A stretch of 64,000 nt of DNA from Zygnema cylindricum (taxonomy: Eukaryota > Streptophyta > Zygnematophyceae > Zygnematales > Zygnemataceae), in contig JBBHKE010003298.1 of NCBI GenBank assembly GCA_037447655.1, positions 115,382-179,381 on the forward strand, written 5' to 3'. The position numbers were made by a program, and so were the translations under genes. Every line of letters starts with the position of its first letter. Positions within the stretch are counted from its first letter, which is position 1. Below the pieces are notes generated by a model, which searched no databases, had not been told where the DNA came from, and saw only the letters and a program-made list of their open reading frames with translations. This document shows, piece by piece, positions 1-11,088 of the stretch.

Positions 1-1697
1 AAAGCCCTTACTAAGTCACTGTAACTCCAATTTTTGTGTGTACTGAACTGGACTAACTGAAAGCATTATAAGTCCACAAACTCTCTCTCTCTCACAATCG
101 TCATAGAGAGGAGTAAAGATATCAAAAAACAACACTCCCCTAAAGCTTTAGACTCAGCTAGCCACTTAAACCACATGCCTCTATCCAAAAGTATAATTTA
201 GGTGCAGGTAATGGTTTGGTTTTCATGTCAACAACCATCTGCTCATGTGGTAAAAATTGAGTTTTAGAACTCTTCCCATAGCCTTCTCTCTCACAAAATG
301 CAGCTTGATATCAATGTGTTTGCTCTTAAAGTGATAGCTAGGGCTAAACGCAACCGCAATGGCAACTTGATTGTCACACCACACTTTTAGAGGTCTAGAC
401 TGCATAAACTTAAGCTCTTAAAGGAGAGATTTTACCCGAAGTAACTCCTTGACAACTGAGCTGGCCGCCATGTTTTCAACCTCCATAGTAGACTAATGTG
501 TCACCTTTTGAAGTTTGTTGCTCCTGCAGCATATCCTACTTCCAATCTTTAGAGTATATCCGCTAGTAGAACATCGGCTTAGCATTTTTCCATAACTCGA
601 ATCACTCCAAGCCTGAATATTCACTTCTTCTCCACCGAGAGAGAGTCGGAGGTTTGAGTTCCTGCAAGGTAGCGAAAAACTATCTTTGCTGCCTCCTAGT
701 GTAAAACTATCTTTGCTGCCTCCTAGTGTGATTTCTTTGGATTTTGCAGACTTTTGCTTAAAGCTCCAACAGTTATGCGATGTCCGATTGGGTACAGTTC
801 ATGAAATACATAAGACTCCCAACTATCTGTGTAAGGAATTGAGAACATAAAATCTGCCTCCCTTGACTCCAAATAGTCCTTAACCACTACACCACCATCT
901 GATTCCTTCCCTTCAAATATCTGTCTAAACTCCATAGGAGTAGCAATCCCTTTTGCATTTGACATGCCGAACCTTTCAAACATGTTCCCAATGGCTTCCT
1001 TCTGTGTTAATTAAATTAATCATTGTCTTTTTTCCTTTTTAACCTGAATTCCCAAAATGTACTTAACCTCCCCTAAGTCTTTCATTTCAAACTGAGAAGT
1101 CAAAGTTGTTTTTATTTTGTTAATTTCATTTATGGATTTGCTCAAAAGCATCAAATCATCCACATTAACAACAATATATATTACTCTATCTTCCCCTTCC
1201 ATTACATAAATTGAATGATTTAAACTCATTCTAGTAAAACCAAGATTACTAGAAACCCTTCCAGTTTCAGATTCCAGAGTTGTGGAACATGCTTCAAGCC
1301 TGCTATAGACCATAAAGGGAGTTTGCTTTGGACCATAAAGGGACTTCAACAGTTTATAGAATTGATTTTCTTTCCTTTTTTTTGCATATCCCTCTGGTTG
1401 CTTCCTATGTAAAACTTCCTTTAGATCCCAATGCAAGAAAATCATTGTCACATCCATCTCATGCAGTTCCATATCCTCTGTTGCTGCCGTCCCTGTAAAT
1501 CCCCATGGAAGAAAGTTGTTTTCATACCATCTGATGCAATTCCAATCCTCTCCTCTATTGCTGCCTCTGGCTGCTTCCGATATAACTTCCTCTAAATCCC
1601 CATGCAATAACGTGTTTTCACATCCATCTCATACATCTGTTTCCTATATATAACTTCCTCTAGATTCCGATGCAAGGACGTTGTTTTCACATCCATC
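1..1697. repeat. Copy 1 of a 1.7 kb direct duplication
   Basis: This stretch reappears at 3454-5150 with a constant offset of 3453 bases. I saw no difference in the lines I compared, and the three translated segments are identical in both copies. It covers the end of an LTR, the polypurine tract, RNase H and part of the RT of a minus-strand copia element. Beyond 1697 the two copies stay homologous but differ every few bases. The abrupt change suggests gene conversion, a very recent duplication, or an assembly duplication. Confidence 0.9.
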
Positions 1698-2515
1698 GGA
1701 TATAGTTCCATATCTTCTATTGCTGCTAGAGATAAAAGAATCCTAACAGTGGGAAAACGAACTATAAGTGAGAAAGTCTCCTCATAATCAATACACTCTT
1801 TGTGGCTATAACCGTTAGCAAAATGTATAGCCTTATATCTCTCAATGGTAATATTAGGATTCAATTTTAATTTGAAGACCCACTTACAACTGATTAGTTT
1901 TTGATCCGGTGGAAGTTCCACAACCTTCCACGTTTCATCCTCCATGATTGGTTTTATCTTATCATTCGCCGCAGCAATCCAGTAATCCTTTTTTGGAATG
2001 GAAAAAGACTCCTAAATGATAAGAGGCTCCCCTATGCTGGCAAAAAAGGCACTCTCCACTCGTTCACCTCTTTGCCGGCTGCTTTGTCTTCTTCCCTCGG
2101 AAAATCTGAAGCTGGAACTGTTGGTCCCCGATATTGTCTCGGAGGAGGGGGAGGAGGAGGAGGAGTAGAAGGTGGAGTAGCAGCTGCTATAGCAAGGAAA
2201 TCTGACTGCCCTAAACATTTGGCAGTCTAAATGTAGAGGAAGAGGAGGAGTTGATGATGACTTGAAGGGAGTTTGCTCAAGGATGATGTAATCTTGAATT
2301 CTCTCTTTTTTCTTTGCCTCATTTAAGCTAAAACCATCAAAAAATTGATTCTCTTCCTTGATATGAGTATTTTTGGCAATCTAAAGGGTATAGTTATGAG
2401 GTTTATACATTCTACATCCCACAGACACATCATCATAGCCTATAAAGTACTGAAGTACAAATTTTGGCTTGATCTTCCAAATCGGAATAACATATTGTCT
2501 CGAAGGTGGGGGAGT
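135..2515 (-). pseudogene. Copia element A: 3' half of pol (integrase end, RT, RNase H), degraded
   Basis: Minus-strand remnant of a Ty1/copia polyprotein. From right to left: an integrase C-terminal segment (about 2381-2490, with a GYDDVSVGCRMY block), a Ser/Pro-rich linker (2012-2230), the RT N-terminus (1592-1945, with KLISCKWVFKLKLN), RT (1020-1607, catalytic motif NVDD instead of YVDD), a short RT/RNase H connector (723-983) and an RNase H piece (223-405, WCDNQ and HIDIKLHFVRE). Stops and frameshifts separate the blocks. The upstream part (gag, protease, integrase core) is missing; at about 2516 the sequence passes into an LTR. Non-functional. Confidence 0.85.
1400..1735 (-). repeat. Tandem reiteration inside the RT region
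   Basis: On the minus strand the RT block that normally occurs once (AAIEDMEL..MDVKT.FLHGDLEEVIYRKQPE) occurs about four times in succession, in degraded form and different frames. The recurring marks are a GATGGATGTGAAAAC-like core and a GGAAGTT..GGAAGCA core. The same structure is at 4853-5188 in element B. It looks like an internal tandem amplification inside the pol gene. Confidence 0.6.
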
Positions 2516-3587
2516 TTCGTTCATAGCCATTTTCAGCCATGAATGTACCCTCGGAAGCACCACAGACCACCCCAAAACAACCTCCTTTGATTCCACTCAG
2601 AATTCTACAAAATAACCAAAACAAGCTGAAACTACTCAACCAGAGATTTATTAGAACACTAAGTATTCCCACCAATTTTTATATAACAATACCAAACCGA
2701 ATAATCACAATACTCTGTCAAAGTTGCAGAAAAACAGCTTGCCAGAACTTTGATAAATATGACCAACTTCACAATGAAGCCCCAAGCAAACCAGACACAC
2801 AATAGGTCTGCAAATTCGCCACAATATTGCCAATACAAAGAGGAACACACATGCAAAATTTCAGATAATTCTGCCAATAAAACTGAGAGCAATTCTCAGA
2901 TGAAAATCCCAAAAAGGAGCAGAAACAGTTTCTGTCCAAAAAGTTCCTAAGTCTAGAATGACTAAGTCCTACAAATATACACTACAGCTTACTACTAACT
3001 GTACGGATGCATACCAGCCGTTCGTAATCAATCAACTACCTCTATTAATGTGAGTGTACCTGAAACCTACACTAATAATTAACACACAGGACAAAACATC
3101 GTTTAAATATTTACAAGTCTTACTAATTCCGTCAATCGAATCGGGACCGTCCAAAATAAGTATCTTGTGACGGACGCGATTTCGCGTCCCTCACCAAACT
3201 GACGGCGCCGCCGTCCGTAGCTCTTTTTCCGCATACTTGATGTCATGTCACACGGTCACACAATCACTTGACGAACTGATGCCACCTCACCAAAATTAAT
3301 CCATACACGTGGCGTCCTTTCCACTCAATGCCTCTCATACACCACATGTATTCTGGAATATGTTCTCCTTTTTTTACCGACGAGTGTTTTGAGAATGTAT
3401 TCGTCGGTGTTGTCCTTACTAAGTCACCTTATCACCAATTTTGGTTTGTATTGAAAGCCCTTACTAAGTCACTGTAACTCCAATTTTTGTGTGTACTGAA
3501 CTGGACTAACTGAAAGCATTATAAGTCCACAAACTCTCTCTCTCTCACAATCGTCATAGAGAGGAGTAAAGATATCAAAAAACAACA
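2516..3587 (-). repeat. Copia LTR at the 3' end of element B
   Basis: The right end is clear: ..ACAACA at 3587, followed at once by CTCCCCTAAAGC, the reverse complement of a polypurine tract. The left part (from about 2520) matches the solo LTR at 41436-42621, including a small coding start reading MAENGYE on the minus strand. The first bases are altered (TTTCGTTC against TGTTGTTC), so the left end is uncertain by a few bases. It differs clearly from the LTR at 8042-8926, so B may be a mosaic of two subfamilies. Confidence 0.65.
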
Positions 3588-5150
3588 CTCCCCTAAAGCT
3601 TTAGACTCAGCTAGCCACTTAAACCACATGCCTCTATCCAAAAGTATAATTTAGGTGCAGGTAATGGTTTGGTTTTCATGTCAACAACCATCTGCTCATG
3701 TGGTAAAAATTGAGTTTTAGAACTCTTCCCATAGCCTTCTCTCTCACAAAATGCAGCTTGATATCAATGTGTTTGCTCTTAAAGTGATAGCTAGGGCTAA
3801 ACGCAACCGCAATGGCAACTTGATTGTCACACCACACTTTTAGAGGTCTAGACTGCATAAACTTAAGCTCTTAAAGGAGAGATTTTACCCGAAGTAACTC
3901 CTTGACAACTGAGCTGGCCGCCATGTTTTCAACCTCCATAGTAGACTAATGTGTCACCTTTTGAAGTTTGTTGCTCCTGCAGCATATCCTACTTCCAATC
4001 TTTAGAGTATATCCGCTAGTAGAACATCGGCTTAGCATTTTTCCATAACTCGAATCACTCCAAGCCTGAATATTCACTTCTTCTCCACCGAGAGAGAGTC
4101 GGAGGTTTGAGTTCCTGCAAGGTAGCGAAAAACTATCTTTGCTGCCTCCTAGTGTAAAACTATCTTTGCTGCCTCCTAGTGTGATTTCTTTGGATTTTGC
4201 AGACTTTTGCTTAAAGCTCCAACAGTTATGCGATGTCCGATTGGGTACAGTTCATGAAATACATAAGACTCCCAACTATCTGTGTAAGGAATTGAGAACA
4301 TAAAATCTGCCTCCCTTGACTCCAAATAGTCCTTAACCACTACACCACCATCTGATTCCTTCCCTTCAAATATCTGTCTAAACTCCATAGGAGTAGCAAT
4401 CCCTTTTGCATTTGACATGCCGAACCTTTCAAACATGTTCCCAATGGCTTCCTTCTGTGTTAATTAAATTAATCATTGTCTTTTTTCCTTTTTAACCTGA
4501 ATTCCCAAAATGTACTTAACCTCCCCTAAGTCTTTCATTTCAAACTGAGAAGTCAAAGTTGTTTTTATTTTGTTAATTTCATTTATGGATTTGCTCAAAA
4601 GCATCAAATCATCCACATTAACAACAATATATATTACTCTATCTTCCCCTTCCATTACATAAATTGAATGATTTAAACTCATTCTAGTAAAACCAAGATT
4701 ACTAGAAACCCTTCCAGTTTCAGATTCCAGAGTTGTGGAACATGCTTCAAGCCTGCTATAGACCATAAAGGGAGTTTGCTTTGGACCATAAAGGGACTTC
4801 AACAGTTTATAGAATTGATTTTCTTTCCTTTTTTTTGCATATCCCTCTGGTTGCTTCCTATGTAAAACTTCCTTTAGATCCCAATGCAAGAAAATCATTG
4901 TCACATCCATCTCATGCAGTTCCATATCCTCTGTTGCTGCCGTCCCTGTAAATCCCCATGGAAGAAAGTTGTTTTCATACCATCTGATGCAATTCCAATC
5001 CTCTCCTCTATTGCTGCCTCTGGCTGCTTCCGATATAACTTCCTCTAAATCCCCATGCAATAACGTGTTTTCACATCCATCTCATACATCTGTTTCCTAT
5101 ATATAACTTCCTCTAGATTCCGATGCAAGGACGTTGTTTTCACATCCATC
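3454..5150. repeat. Copy 2 of the 1.7 kb direct duplication
   Basis: Second copy of 1-1697, lying inside element B. Identity starts within the LTR, 134 bases before the LTR end at 3587, and stops in the RT region, so the edges match no element boundary. Both copies carry the same disabling changes, including the NVDD variant of the RT catalytic motif, so they separated after the damage. Confidence 0.9.
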
Positions 5151-8097
5151 TGATACAGTTCCATATCCTCTATTGCTGCTAGAGATAAAAGAATCCTAAC
5201 AGTGGGAAAACAAACTACAGGTGAGAAAGTCTCTTCATAAACAATACCCTATTTTTGGCTATAACCCTTAACAACCAACCTAGTTTTATATTTTTCAATG
5301 GTAACATCAAGATACAACTTTAATTTAAAGAACCACTTACAATCGATCGCTTTCCAATTCGGTGGGATTCCACAAACTCCCACGTTTGAGCTTCATTATT
5401 GATTTTATCTCTTCATTTGCCGCAGCAATCCACTCATCTTTTTCAAGAATGGAAAAAGCGTTTTGAATGGTAAGAGGCTCTCCTTTACTTGTAGAGTAAG
5501 CATGGTCCACTCGGTCACCTCTCACCGGGCTGCTTTGTCTTCTTCTCCCCGGGAAATCTGAAGCGGGAACTGTTCGTCCCCGGTATTGTCTCGAAGGAGG
5601 GGGAGGAGGAGGAGGCGGAGGAGAAGGTGGTGTAGCAGCTGCAGCATGATAGCAATTTGATTGTCCAAAAATATTTGGCAGTCCAGAGGTAGAGGAGGAA
5701 GAGGAAGCTACGGATTGTTTAAAGTGAATCATCTCAAAAATGATGTATTCCTGCAATTTTTCTTGCTTTTCCGCCTCATTCAAGTGAAAAACGTCAATAG
5801 ATTGATTTTCTTCCTTGATATGAACATTTTTAGCAATTTGAATAGTATTTTTCTAAGGATTGTACACTCTATATCCTAAAGATTCATCTTTATAGCCCAA
5901 AAATATGGCAGGTAGAGATTTCGGACTGAGTTTCCAATTTGGAAGATTATCCAACACAAAACATTTACTTCCAAAGACTCTAAAGTGACTGACATTCGGC
6001 TTCTTTTCTATCCACATTTCATGAGGTGTTTCATCCTTTATAGATTTTGTTTCCATTATGTTTTTAATGTAAGAAGCACAATAAAAAGCTTCCCCCCAAA
6101 ACTTTGGATCTAGACCTTTATCCATTATCATAGATTTAGCACACTCGGTCAAAGTTCTATTGAGTCTTTCACCAACACCATTCTGTTCCAACACCATTCT
6201 GTTCCGAAATGCATGGAACCGTAAACTCATGAGAAATTCTATTTTCTTTCAAATAATCACCAAACGTTTTTGATAGATACTCTCTACCGTTGTCAGACTG
6301 CAAAGCAAAGATCGATTTCCCGTGAAGTTTATTCGCCCATATTTGGTAATGTTTGAAGTGCATGAAGACCATACTCGTCTCCTTTATCAAAAACACATGG
6401 CTAGAACGTGAGAAGGCGTTCGTGAAGGTGACAAGGAATTTGCTACCACCAAGGGACGAAAATTTATCCTGTCACCATATATTCCCGTGGATAAGGTGGA
6501 GAAGATCCTTTGCTCGGTGATTCGAATTTGTGGTAAAGGAAGTTTATGGAGCTTCCCGAGAGCAAAACCATCACAATCATGGGATTTTTTTTGACCAAGC
6601 TTGATACTTTCTATCATATTAATCTTAACCATCTTTTCTAGCCAGTCAATGTGCACATGCTCAAGCCTTTTATGCCACATAGCATTTTCAGAAAAGACAC
6701 TGGAGTACATAAAATCAAATTTGTTAACTAGGTTCATCCTATACAACTTATTTGGGCCTGTAGTTCCCACTAAGGCTACTCTCCCATCTTTACTTACTTT
6801 TTTCTTGCCTTTGCTATGCAAAACATGAAATCCCCTATTTTTTGCAACTGAAGTAGAAAACAAGTTTTTCTTAAATTTTGGAATATATAAAACATCATGC
6901 AAAGTTCTTGTTACAGATCTACCGTCTATTTCAAAATACAGATCTATGCTACGTTTTTCATTTGCTTCAATTGTAGCACCACAAGCATAAAAAATATGAC
7001 AAGTAGCGTTAGGTGTCATATCATTGAAATAGGATTTGTTCCAACACGTGTGAGGAACTTTCGGAATCCATAATCTATAAATTATCTTATCCCCTTTCTT
7101 AGATCTTCTCCCCCCCTCTATTATCTTGGCGAGAGCAAAGAACTCGGTGTCTTCAGTTTTAGGCAAAGTGAAAACCTGTGATTTCTCCTTCTCCATCTCC
7201 TTCACTGGTTTTGGTTTTGTTTCTTCCGCTGAAAAAATCCCAGTTTGAATTGGAGACCTCCGTGTAAATGAAACTCCCTTCACTTTCCATCATTTGCGAT
7301 AAAAACCTATTTTTTACGTTTTTATTTACAAAGGACAAGTTTTGAACAAATGACCATTGTTATAACAATAGACACATGTTTCATTTTGTTGAAAAGTCTA
7401 ATTTCCGTGAAATCTGTTATCTCTCTAAAAATGAGCATTGTATGCTAGTGCTGGCTTTCCAATGTTAAATGCTAATTGACTGGCCACTTTCTCTATAATA
7501 TACTCATCGTTGCAGTTAGATTTTAGTCTTTCTTTTCCAATTTTCTCAATTCATCTGAGGTTCCTTTATACTCATTTGGAAGCCCCCTCACTAAAATCAT
7601 TGTCTGATGATATTCGAAAAAAAAACCACCTGATCATGCATTTTCTGCTACTAGAAATCTGAAATTATTATAATGTTCCACCATGGTTTATTACAATTTT
7701 CCACCATGCTTCCGCCTGTATAATTGTATTCTCAGGTCTGCCCAGCTTTTGTAATCTCACGCTGTGCATTAGCTTTAGTATATGTCTTTCTCAAAGCATC
7801 CTAGATTTCTGATGAATTAGTAGCCCGAATATAGATCACATGCAACTCCGTAGAAATCATTAATTTTATCAAATGAGGAGCCTGTGCATTCTTTTGATCA
7901 TAGATGGCTTCATTTCTACCATAGATCCATTCACAACGTTAAAAAACTTCACTTGTACAAAGTAAGACCTGACAAGATCTACCCAATTTAAGTATTCTCT
8001 CCCATCAAAAACCGGAATTCGTGAAGGCGGGCCCCGTAACCTGTTGTTGCAAGACAACTGTTGGTACCAAAGACGACGAGGATGTAGGTGTAGTCAT
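3588..8097 (-). pseudogene. Copia element B: gag-pol, full domain order but degraded
   Basis: Minus-strand copia polyprotein in several frames. Gag starts at 8097 inside the LTR (MTTPTSSSS..VLQQQVTGPPSRIPVFDG). A CCHC knuckle follows near 7340-7385 (CVYCYNNGHLFKTC), then the protease/GAG-pre-integrase block (6387-7283, MWHKRLEHVHIDWLEKM), integrase (5853-6396, LQSDNGREYLS, NGVGERLNRT), a Ser/Pro linker (5337-5783), RT (4473-5340, NVDD) and RNase H (3676-3858, WCDNQ). A 16-base direct duplication at about 6173-6204, inside the PEQNGV motif, shifts the frame next to the catalytic Glu. Not functional as a continuous product. Confidence 0.85.
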
Positions 8098-8926
8098 CTT
8101 ATAATTAAAACAAGTAGGAAACTTCCACAAAAACCAGTCAAGAAAACAACAACTTCAGCAGTTGATAAATCACAAATGAGAGACAGAATACCTTTGAAAA
8201 TCTAATACAATGTAGATGACAACAAGAGGAACATACACAACATTTGTGAGACATACACAACATTTATGCTCACAGATCCGTGAGATATTCATAGATAAAA
8301 TTACCAAAAAAAACATGTACAGTTTTTGATACAACAATCGTTCCTAACTCTAAAAATAACAAAGTCCTACTCACATACACTAAAGCTTCACTAGTGAATG
8401 TACAAGGCATACCATCCGTACAACTAACTACCTGATACTGCAAATACTATGCGTATACCCGAAATGAATAAGGTAGAAATGAACAAGGTATGTCAAACAG
8501 GAGAATCCTAACCTAATCAACTAATCAAATGAAGACAAAAACCTGTTCAACCGAATACTGTCAACTACGTAGGGTTCTGTATTCCACGTCAGATCATCAT
8601 GTATATGGTCCACTCTGACCAGCATTTGTCGGCGATCTCTGTCTGCCGCTCACATACCAGATTCAGATCCGTAGGTGAACCTTTACGTGTCATTTCTTTC
8701 CTCAGGTGTATCCGTACACCAACAGACGGATATTCTAGAATACATTTTCCCTTGTATCGACGCGTGTATTGAGAGTGTATTCAACAGTGCACTCCTTGCT
8801 GAGTCACTAAAACACCAATTTTTTGTTTCGTACTGAACCGTACTTACTGTACACATTATAAGGCTTAAAACTCTCTCTCCCTCCCACCCGAGGTATAGAG
8901 AGGACTAAAGCTTTCCAAAAACAACA
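8042..8926 (-). repeat. 5' LTR of copia element B
   Basis: 885 bases from TGTTGTTGCAAG to AAAACAACA, reading TG..CA. On the minus strand gag begins at 8097, so its first 56 bases lie in the LTR. Just inside the element the minus strand reads GGTTACGGGGCC, a slightly altered form of the primer site in element F. The flank after 8926 (ATAAC) does not match the left side of the element, so no target duplication is visible. Confidence 0.75.
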
Positions 8927-9179
8927 ATAACATCCCATGATCTTGCGCATCGATGGTCACCAATAATCACGCAAGGTGTTTTTTTTATGTTTTCGAGATA
9001 TTCATGTACCTTAAATCTAGTGATCTTAGAACTGATCAACGATGATATCTCGTAAGGTTGGCATATTACGATAACAATTTGATTGCCTATTTGAGGAATG
9101 ACACCCACTATTGGAGGACACACATAAAAATCATCAAAAGAGAAGTGACATGTTGGCTATCAATTGTGTGCGTTTCTTT

Positions 9180-9400
9180 CATAAACACCAATGCCTTACA
9201 AGACCTTCTCAGCAATGAAAACAAGATTTCTTTGGAGTTAGAAATCAAGACGTAATGTCTACTACTAAAGAGAAACATATTGCTTCTTATGCAACCATTT
9301 CATTAGTTTGATGGAGACGATAAGTTTATAACTAAAGGCAGAAAATAATGTTTCACTTGACAACGTCGATTGTGTGAAATTATGAAATAACTTCTGGTCA
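9180..9400 (+). pseudogene. Possible copia RNase H remnant
   Basis: In one plus-strand frame the sequence reads NQDVMSTTKEKHIASYAT, resembling the copia RNase H block SKKQ..VALSTTEAEYIA. About 100 bases further on, another frame gives DNVDCVKL, resembling the CDNQ..AVKL block. Order and spacing fit, but each match is short and stops intervene. This may be chance. Confidence 0.25.
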
Positions 9401-11016
9401 CCTTACAGCATTGAAATGATGTTAAAAATCAAGGTCAAAGTTGTCTCGAATAAACGTATTGGTCCACTTTTATGAAAAATGCTCAACAATAAAATTGTGA
9501 ATACAAGTGAAAGTTACAAATGCAAAAAATTGTATGAGTATTCTTATTCTAGCAAAGAATCCTCCGCAAGTGACAAAGGTGTAACATGGTCGAGCATTAT
9601 TAAACTAGTTAGGAAACAATCCCATTTCAAAATAAAACGGCTAACAACCCACCAAATCTGATACTAATAGACGTACTTCATATTTTAATTTAATATAGCA
9701 CAACAAAAACAATCAGAGGATTCAAACTAACATAGAAAACTTTAAAAGATGAAACCTTAAAAAGTCCATACAACATGTAATGTATACCATCATTCCATCC
9801 TATTTTTTTGTATCTACGGTCAATTGGATGATAGCAAACGCTTTATGATAACACAATAAAACATAGCTGAATTTAAAGCCTTTTAGGTGGTGAGATTCTT
9901 GGTACCATCAAAAATTAATTATTGCTTAAACACATCAACAATAATAGAAATTTAAGATCCACAACAAAGTATGGTGATTGGCAAGAAACATCTTGCAAAG
10001 GTAACTATTCAAATGCATATTTTTATGCTCCACCCAGCATTAACAACTATGTGAATTAAATTCTAACAAGATCTTCCATGCTTTTAAACAAACACTTTCA
10101 TAAAAAACTATCGAGACAACAGAGCTCTTCATTGGTGTACCTTTTAAACGACCCGTTAGGGAGTATATTATTGGTTTAAACTAGCTCTTCCTCGTTTGGA
10201 ATAGAGCGACACAATAAAATTTTCTGCCTCACATTAATACCTTAGTGTTACATTCGCTTACTCTTTATCTTAACTGCTTTTTAATAAATTGTGAAATTGG
10301 AGAGTCATTCACAAACATCACCCTGATCATATCCAATTTTTCTCACAAGTGGGAAATTTACTAAACACATTTGAAGCTTATAATGAATGATGTGAAGCAA
10401 TGGAAAAACCATACTCATTTCCCTCCAAGATCCGTCATAAAACTTATATAAGCAATTTTTAAAGACACTTAAAAATACATTCAACAACGTAGCAAAAAGT
10501 AATTATTTTTTAGCTTCAGAAGCACAATGGAAGTACAAGAGTATGGAAGTACAAGAGTTAGTTGTATTAGCAATGCAGTTTGTGGGCATATACTGAGTTG
10601 TGTCCTAAATAGAAAGCTTAGTGTATACATATACATAATTATCTTATCCTAGCTCCCTCTAGAAACTAACGAAGGGGTTTTCCCAAATTTTCCCTTCCCT
10701 TAATGTACGTTAAGTCCTAAACTCAGTTCTAAAACTACACTCAGATTCGAAAGCCTGACTAAGTTTCTAGAAAGTTCTCACCTCTCTGTAATCCCTTAGA
10801 AACTATCTAGGAAGCTGCATATCTTACAATATGTTTTAGAAGGTTCTAAGTACATTTGGCACAGGGGGGAGGCGCAAGCGAGGGTGAGAGAGAGGGTGGA
10901 TGTTAACAGATGCCACTGTGTGTTTGAAAATTGTAAACTGAATTTGTTCTTTCCCCCTATATTTGTTTTTTTTCAATTTTATTTTGTGATTGGCTTGTGA
11001 ATGCCTATTGTCACAG
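9401..11016. other. No gene recognised; AT-rich, presumed 5' intron or upstream of the LRR gene
   Basis: Only short open frames without recognisable motifs. From about 10920 the sequence resembles the region upstream of the other LRR exons (GAAAATTGTAAAC, a T-rich stretch, then a TTGTCACAG acceptor), so at least the last 100 bases are intron. Earlier exons, including one for a signal peptide, should exist upstream, but I could not find them. Confidence 0.5.
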
Positions 11017-11088
11017 AGGTCTACAATACAATCATTTGACTGGAAGCATTCCATCATCCATCTGGCAACTGAAATCCCTCCAAGAATT
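11017..11088 (+). CDS. LRR exon a
   Basis: Exactly 72 bases between a TTGTCACAG acceptor and a GTAAGACAC donor. It reads GLQYNHLTGSIPSSIWQLKS plus LQE, with a split Leu codon at each end: one 24-residue plant-specific repeat. The acceptor and donor contexts recur at the other LRR exons. Confidence 0.8.
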
